Shown here piece by piece: positions 62,601 through 64,000 of a stretch of 64,000 nucleotides of DNA; within the stretch, counting starts at the first letter, position 1, and every line of letters starts with the position of its first letter. Under the pieces are notes generated by a model, which was not told the origin of the DNA, ran no database searches, and saw nothing but the letters and a program-made list of their open reading frames with translations. Source of the stretch: Psychrobacter sp. P11F6 (GTDB lineage Bacteria > Pseudomonadota > Gammaproteobacteria > Pseudomonadales > Moraxellaceae); NCBI RefSeq assembly GCF_001435295.1, contig NZ_CM003594.1, positions 2,418,001 to 2,482,000 of the forward strand. The letters run 5' to 3'. The translations under genes and the position numbers were made by a program.

Positions 62601-62945
62601 ATATGTAGTCAAAAACTGTCTAGTAGCAGAGCATACCTACCATTTAGAAAAGGAGATGAGAAAGAGTTGCAACGTTTCATTGATATTGCTAAGAAACTGC
62701 TGCCTCTGAAACGTTGGCTAATGAGTAGCAACGAAGCCTTGTTGATGAAAAATATGTCACCTAACGATTATCAAGATATTAAGCGGCAATCTAACGACTC
62801 GATAGAAGCTATTCATATTGGTATTGCTAGCCGAGATCCTAGAGATCAAACCAACAAATGGCAGTATTCGCCCCTACTACGGTTTTTTGTGCATATGATG
62901 CTAATTACTGATGAGAGGCTAGTTATTAATGATAGTCAGACATAA
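59592..62945 (+). CDS. Large tyrosine recombinase with intact catalytic site
   Basis: 1117 residues, overlapping the previous gene by 14 bases; AGAGGTAGG precedes the ATG. The catalytic domain is central to late: Arg625 in YRTGMRKKELLGL, Arg in SIRRVPLF, His734-Gly-Phe-Arg737 in FHGFRHTAVS, His793 in IMGHLSPERS, and Tyr802 or Tyr803 in SFEYYNHF. The first 600 residues have no recognisable domain and the last 300 may hold DNA-binding helices (PLSKAAQLANISIHDANILI). It is probably the active strand-transfer enzyme of the module. Resemblance to GmtZ of gamma-mobile-trio elements is possible but not shown. Confidence 0.75.
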   Translation: MLIDKLCLPKIIDDLAKFNGRKNCYVPYSSVVKDSSPARVRELHLLADLQTEWNSLQKAYPGNINFIKCFDKHYKQVLWPDDLIFFAVPALTSFYDELWLPPSQVSSRFHRDFYEQLRPLSNQGFDEFQAIIQDKITKANESTKILKQTWQTVSKFIDYQNQHYMLAEHHYPKITAPQPIKTNPLIINADWVKNGKLLVKTIRAVQHHWNKTSDYNQDQILSWLVFSGIVYGGINEVQMLQGWLDSLLTKEYQPFINERIVVSPRFVQKRYGNERIEGSDTLYNTKQIVVDVVSQCWLMRYHKNSTQAEIEPIIAKLSENKIKQYLTVALSDVIRPLGIKPPPFSRFLYYASYHWEWLDGADIDHASVGVLRGVHNTVGLSTQDFKHFLNQKYQYKDEPYDLEHILTLSINQNSINQKEAPSSSSKKIEVRKSDLIMNLTKDFKINEKQNKKKIVQTTYTLIERVQKRYEQYDDLSEKILLDWVLSLLNRKESKSPSNESILKYIRTIGYEWLYFTTAQPLDIWSEEEFEELYEDILEYKAVVRNNTDTGYSANLLKSMHNFAKSKYNLPSVNFQQSKNGRRVRAELISPQAYHSIITQILDSVDILEQEMFALLFILVYRTGMRKKELLGLKYNDIEGLKTAVPSVVIRPNSYRPTKTQSSIRRVPLFALLKPNELNFFINFVQSNIGDSSNKFIFTLSSDQRPIDDHVPLQLLKRVLKDISVDDNVAEHTFHGFRHTAVSNLSLALLGHPDLVKALTDYDEKDILRIKKGLLGEHINAQDRWYALSGIMGHLSPERSFEYYNHFATLMATYALSVSNIKLPKQTLLNLTKSTKISERKINDNADINDNGVINMPSIRTLLFKNIIEGKRKSPKFTIENCDKQFLLSTNTPATDELFGRYGLNRVQLLLQTYDKEIPLSKAAQLANISIHDANILIERASEVAAITTKRGKPRFVKLSDSNNSVLSPLNIQYQSDLRLLSLLLSNAYRLREKSGADWTWFIEICSQKLSSSRAYLPFRKGDEKELQRFIDIAKKLLPLKRWLMSSNEALLMKNMSPNDYQDIKRQSNDSIEAIHIGIASRDPRDQTNKWQYSPLLRFFVHMMLITDERLVINDSQT

Positions 62946-63021
62946 TCATTATTGAATAAGCGCACTCAATGCTTTACAAAAATTGACTAAAACCCTATAT
63001 CCTGACACCTATTATTTTTTA

Positions 63022-63032
63022 TCATCACCGCA
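63022..63032 (+). repeat. Possible remnant of the CRISPR repeat
   Basis: TCATCACCGCA is identical to 11 consecutive bases of the array repeat, in the same orientation. The following bases ATGACCTTA resemble the repeat's 3' part with a small deletion. Confidence 0.4.
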
Positions 63033-63175
63033 ATGACCTTATATCAGAGTTATTCAAAACGATAACGAAACCATTCCATCCATCATCGTCTCCACACCTC
63101 CTTTAATGATCTATGCGGTCAAATCCGTAGACATTAACTTGGCAGATTTTAGTTATCCCACCTAATATAATAATA

Positions 63176-63212
63176 AAAAAAACGCTACCCGATAATTAAT
63201 CAGATAACGCTT
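63176..63212 (-). terminator. Terminator of the HlyD-family gene
   Basis: On minus, a 13-pair imperfect stem (GCGTTATCTGAT with ATCGGGTAGCGT) followed by eight T. Confidence 0.7.
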
Positions 63213-63243
63213 TCCTTATTACTTGTCTAAACTATGTTAAACA

Positions 63244-64000
63244 CTAACGCTCACCCAAGCCTTCAGAAAAGGTTTTGGTTAATGGCTTAGTCAGATAGGA
63301 CAGCACTGAACGCTGTTGCGCTTTGATATCGACTGAAGCAGTCATACCAGGTCTAATGATAATTTCATCGCGACGCGCAGCAAACTCAGCACCGGTAATT
63401 TTTATTTGTACGCGATAATATGGCTCCTCTCCTTTGGGTGTTTGCTCAATCAAAGTATCTGGACTGATATAGGTCACCTTACCCGTCATAGCACCAAAGA
63501 TAGAGTAATCATAAGCATCAAGCTTAACGCTAGCGACTTGATTCTCTTTGACATAAGCGATATCCACTGGACTAACTTTAGCTTCGACGATCAGGTCGCT
63601 ACTGGTGGGCAATATCTCCATAATAACCTCACCAGGTTTCACAACGCCGCCAATAGTGGTAATTAAGATATTATTTACCTTGCCCTCAGTTGGAGCAAAT
63701 AGCTTGGTCTCTTCCAATACTTGTGAATGATCACGCAGCTGCTCAAGCTCAGTATCCAGCTCTTCTTGTGCTTTGGTCATTTCCGATTGTGCTTCTTCAA
63801 AGTACTTGTTTCGCTTATTGGTAATTTGTGCTTGGATCTCAGCAACTTGTCGGCGCAGTTTAATCACGTCAGCTTGGCTGACATCACCATATTCTAACAG
63901 TGGTTCATTCATACTGAGCTCTTGCTGAGCCAGTACCATCATATTCTGTAGCGAGCTGACATCTTGATCAATGGCTTGCCGACGGCGGTTATATAGTTGG
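63244..64000 (-). CDS. Type I secretion membrane-fusion protein (HlyD family), C-terminal part
   Basis: The frame is open to the right edge, so the gene begins outside the window; the 252 visible residues are the C-terminal part. A coiled-coil hairpin (QADVIKLRRQVAEIQAQITN) is followed by the lipoyl/barrel domain with LFAPTEGKVNNILITTIGG and EVIMEILPTSSDLIVEAKV. The ending has VRIIRPGM-like IIRPGMTASVDI and a C-terminal SYLTKPLTKTFSEGLGER. It joins an ABC exporter to an outer-membrane channel for large secreted proteins. It is next to the mobile module but probably core. Confidence 0.9.
   Translation of the reverse strand, partial: QLYNRRRQAIDQDVSSLQNMMVLAQQELSMNEPLLEYGDVSQADVIKLRRQVAEIQAQITNKRNKYFEEAQSEMTKAQEELDTELEQLRDHSQVLEETKLFAPTEGKVNNILITTIGGVVKPGEVIMEILPTSSDLIVEAKVSPVDIAYVKENQVASVKLDAYDYSIFGAMTGKVTYISPDTLIEQTPKGEEPYYRVQIKITGAEFAARRDEIIIRPGMTASVDIKAQQRSVLSYLTKPLTKTFSEGLGER

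Larger units (their letters stand above)
62946..63243. other. Intergenic region after the recombinase module
   Basis: 298 bases with no gene. It contains an 11-base fragment of the CRISPR repeat (63022-63032) and the terminator of the hlyD-like gene. No tRNA-Val 3' end duplicate was found. Confidence 0.5.

Noticed and set aside
62946..63240. Second copy of the tRNA-Val 3' end as attR
   Set aside because: I looked for the TTCGAGTCTGC and TATGCCTACCA segments and found neither in this gap; attR may lie outside the window or not exist.

Overview
The window is an ordinary gammaproteobacterial chromosome segment with an accessory island on its right side. Gene order and content (glnS/ppiB/lpxH/orn/rsgA, a yibN-like rhodanese with grxC and secB, adk, ccmFGHI, a DUF445 protein, mrdA, rsmD, rplM-rpsI, an LpxL-type acyltransferase, trpS, scpAB, lolA, rpmA-rplU/ispB, an RND pump operon, hemB, a YqjG-type reductase) and the AT-rich intergenic DNA suggest Moraxellaceae, most likely Psychrobacter. 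This is inference from gene content and protein style; no database was searched.

Bases 1-39700 are core genome: housekeeping genes in short operons, mostly separated by clear rho-independent terminators. A partial lipoprotein gene is cut by the left edge. The largest operon is a tripartite RND efflux system (adaptor, pump, outer-membrane factor) at 30485-36955. It has no adjacent regulator, and its outer-membrane factor carries an unusual C-terminal tail.

Bases 39613-62945 look like a mobile or defence island. It opens at a tRNA-Val(GAC) gene, followed by a phage-type integration module: tandem 11-bp repeats that look like integrase arm sites, a divergent XRE-family repressor with three operator-like repeats, a small excisionase-like protein, a complete tyrosine integrase and two small unknown genes. 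Then comes a complete type I-F CRISPR-Cas locus (cas1, cas2-3 fusion, csy1-csy2-csy3-csy4) and an 82-repeat array whose repeats read as identical. After the array lies a four-gene recombinase module: two unknown proteins, a tyrosine recombinase whose catalytic Tyr is replaced by Phe, and a large recombinase with an intact catalytic set. Bases 63176-64000 hold the end of a type I secretion HlyD-family adaptor gene.

The strongest finding is in the 272-base gap between cas2-3 and csy1. On the minus strand there is a self-contained mini-CRISPR with its own -10 box, two degenerate type I-F repeats around a 20-nt spacer, and its own intrinsic terminator. The spacer matches the csy1 upstream region at 17 of 20 positions. 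The first 11 are contiguous, the mismatch at position 12 falls on a base that type I Cascade flips out, and the protospacer has a correct 5'-CC PAM. This is the architecture expected of a CreR-like guide RNA by which the Csy complex represses its own operon.

Other notable signals are a 13-bp inverted repeat that would hide the cas1 ribosome binding site, a nested palindrome at the array promoter, an A9 run at the overlap of two recombinase-module genes, and an 11-nt fragment of the CRISPR repeat on the far side of that module.
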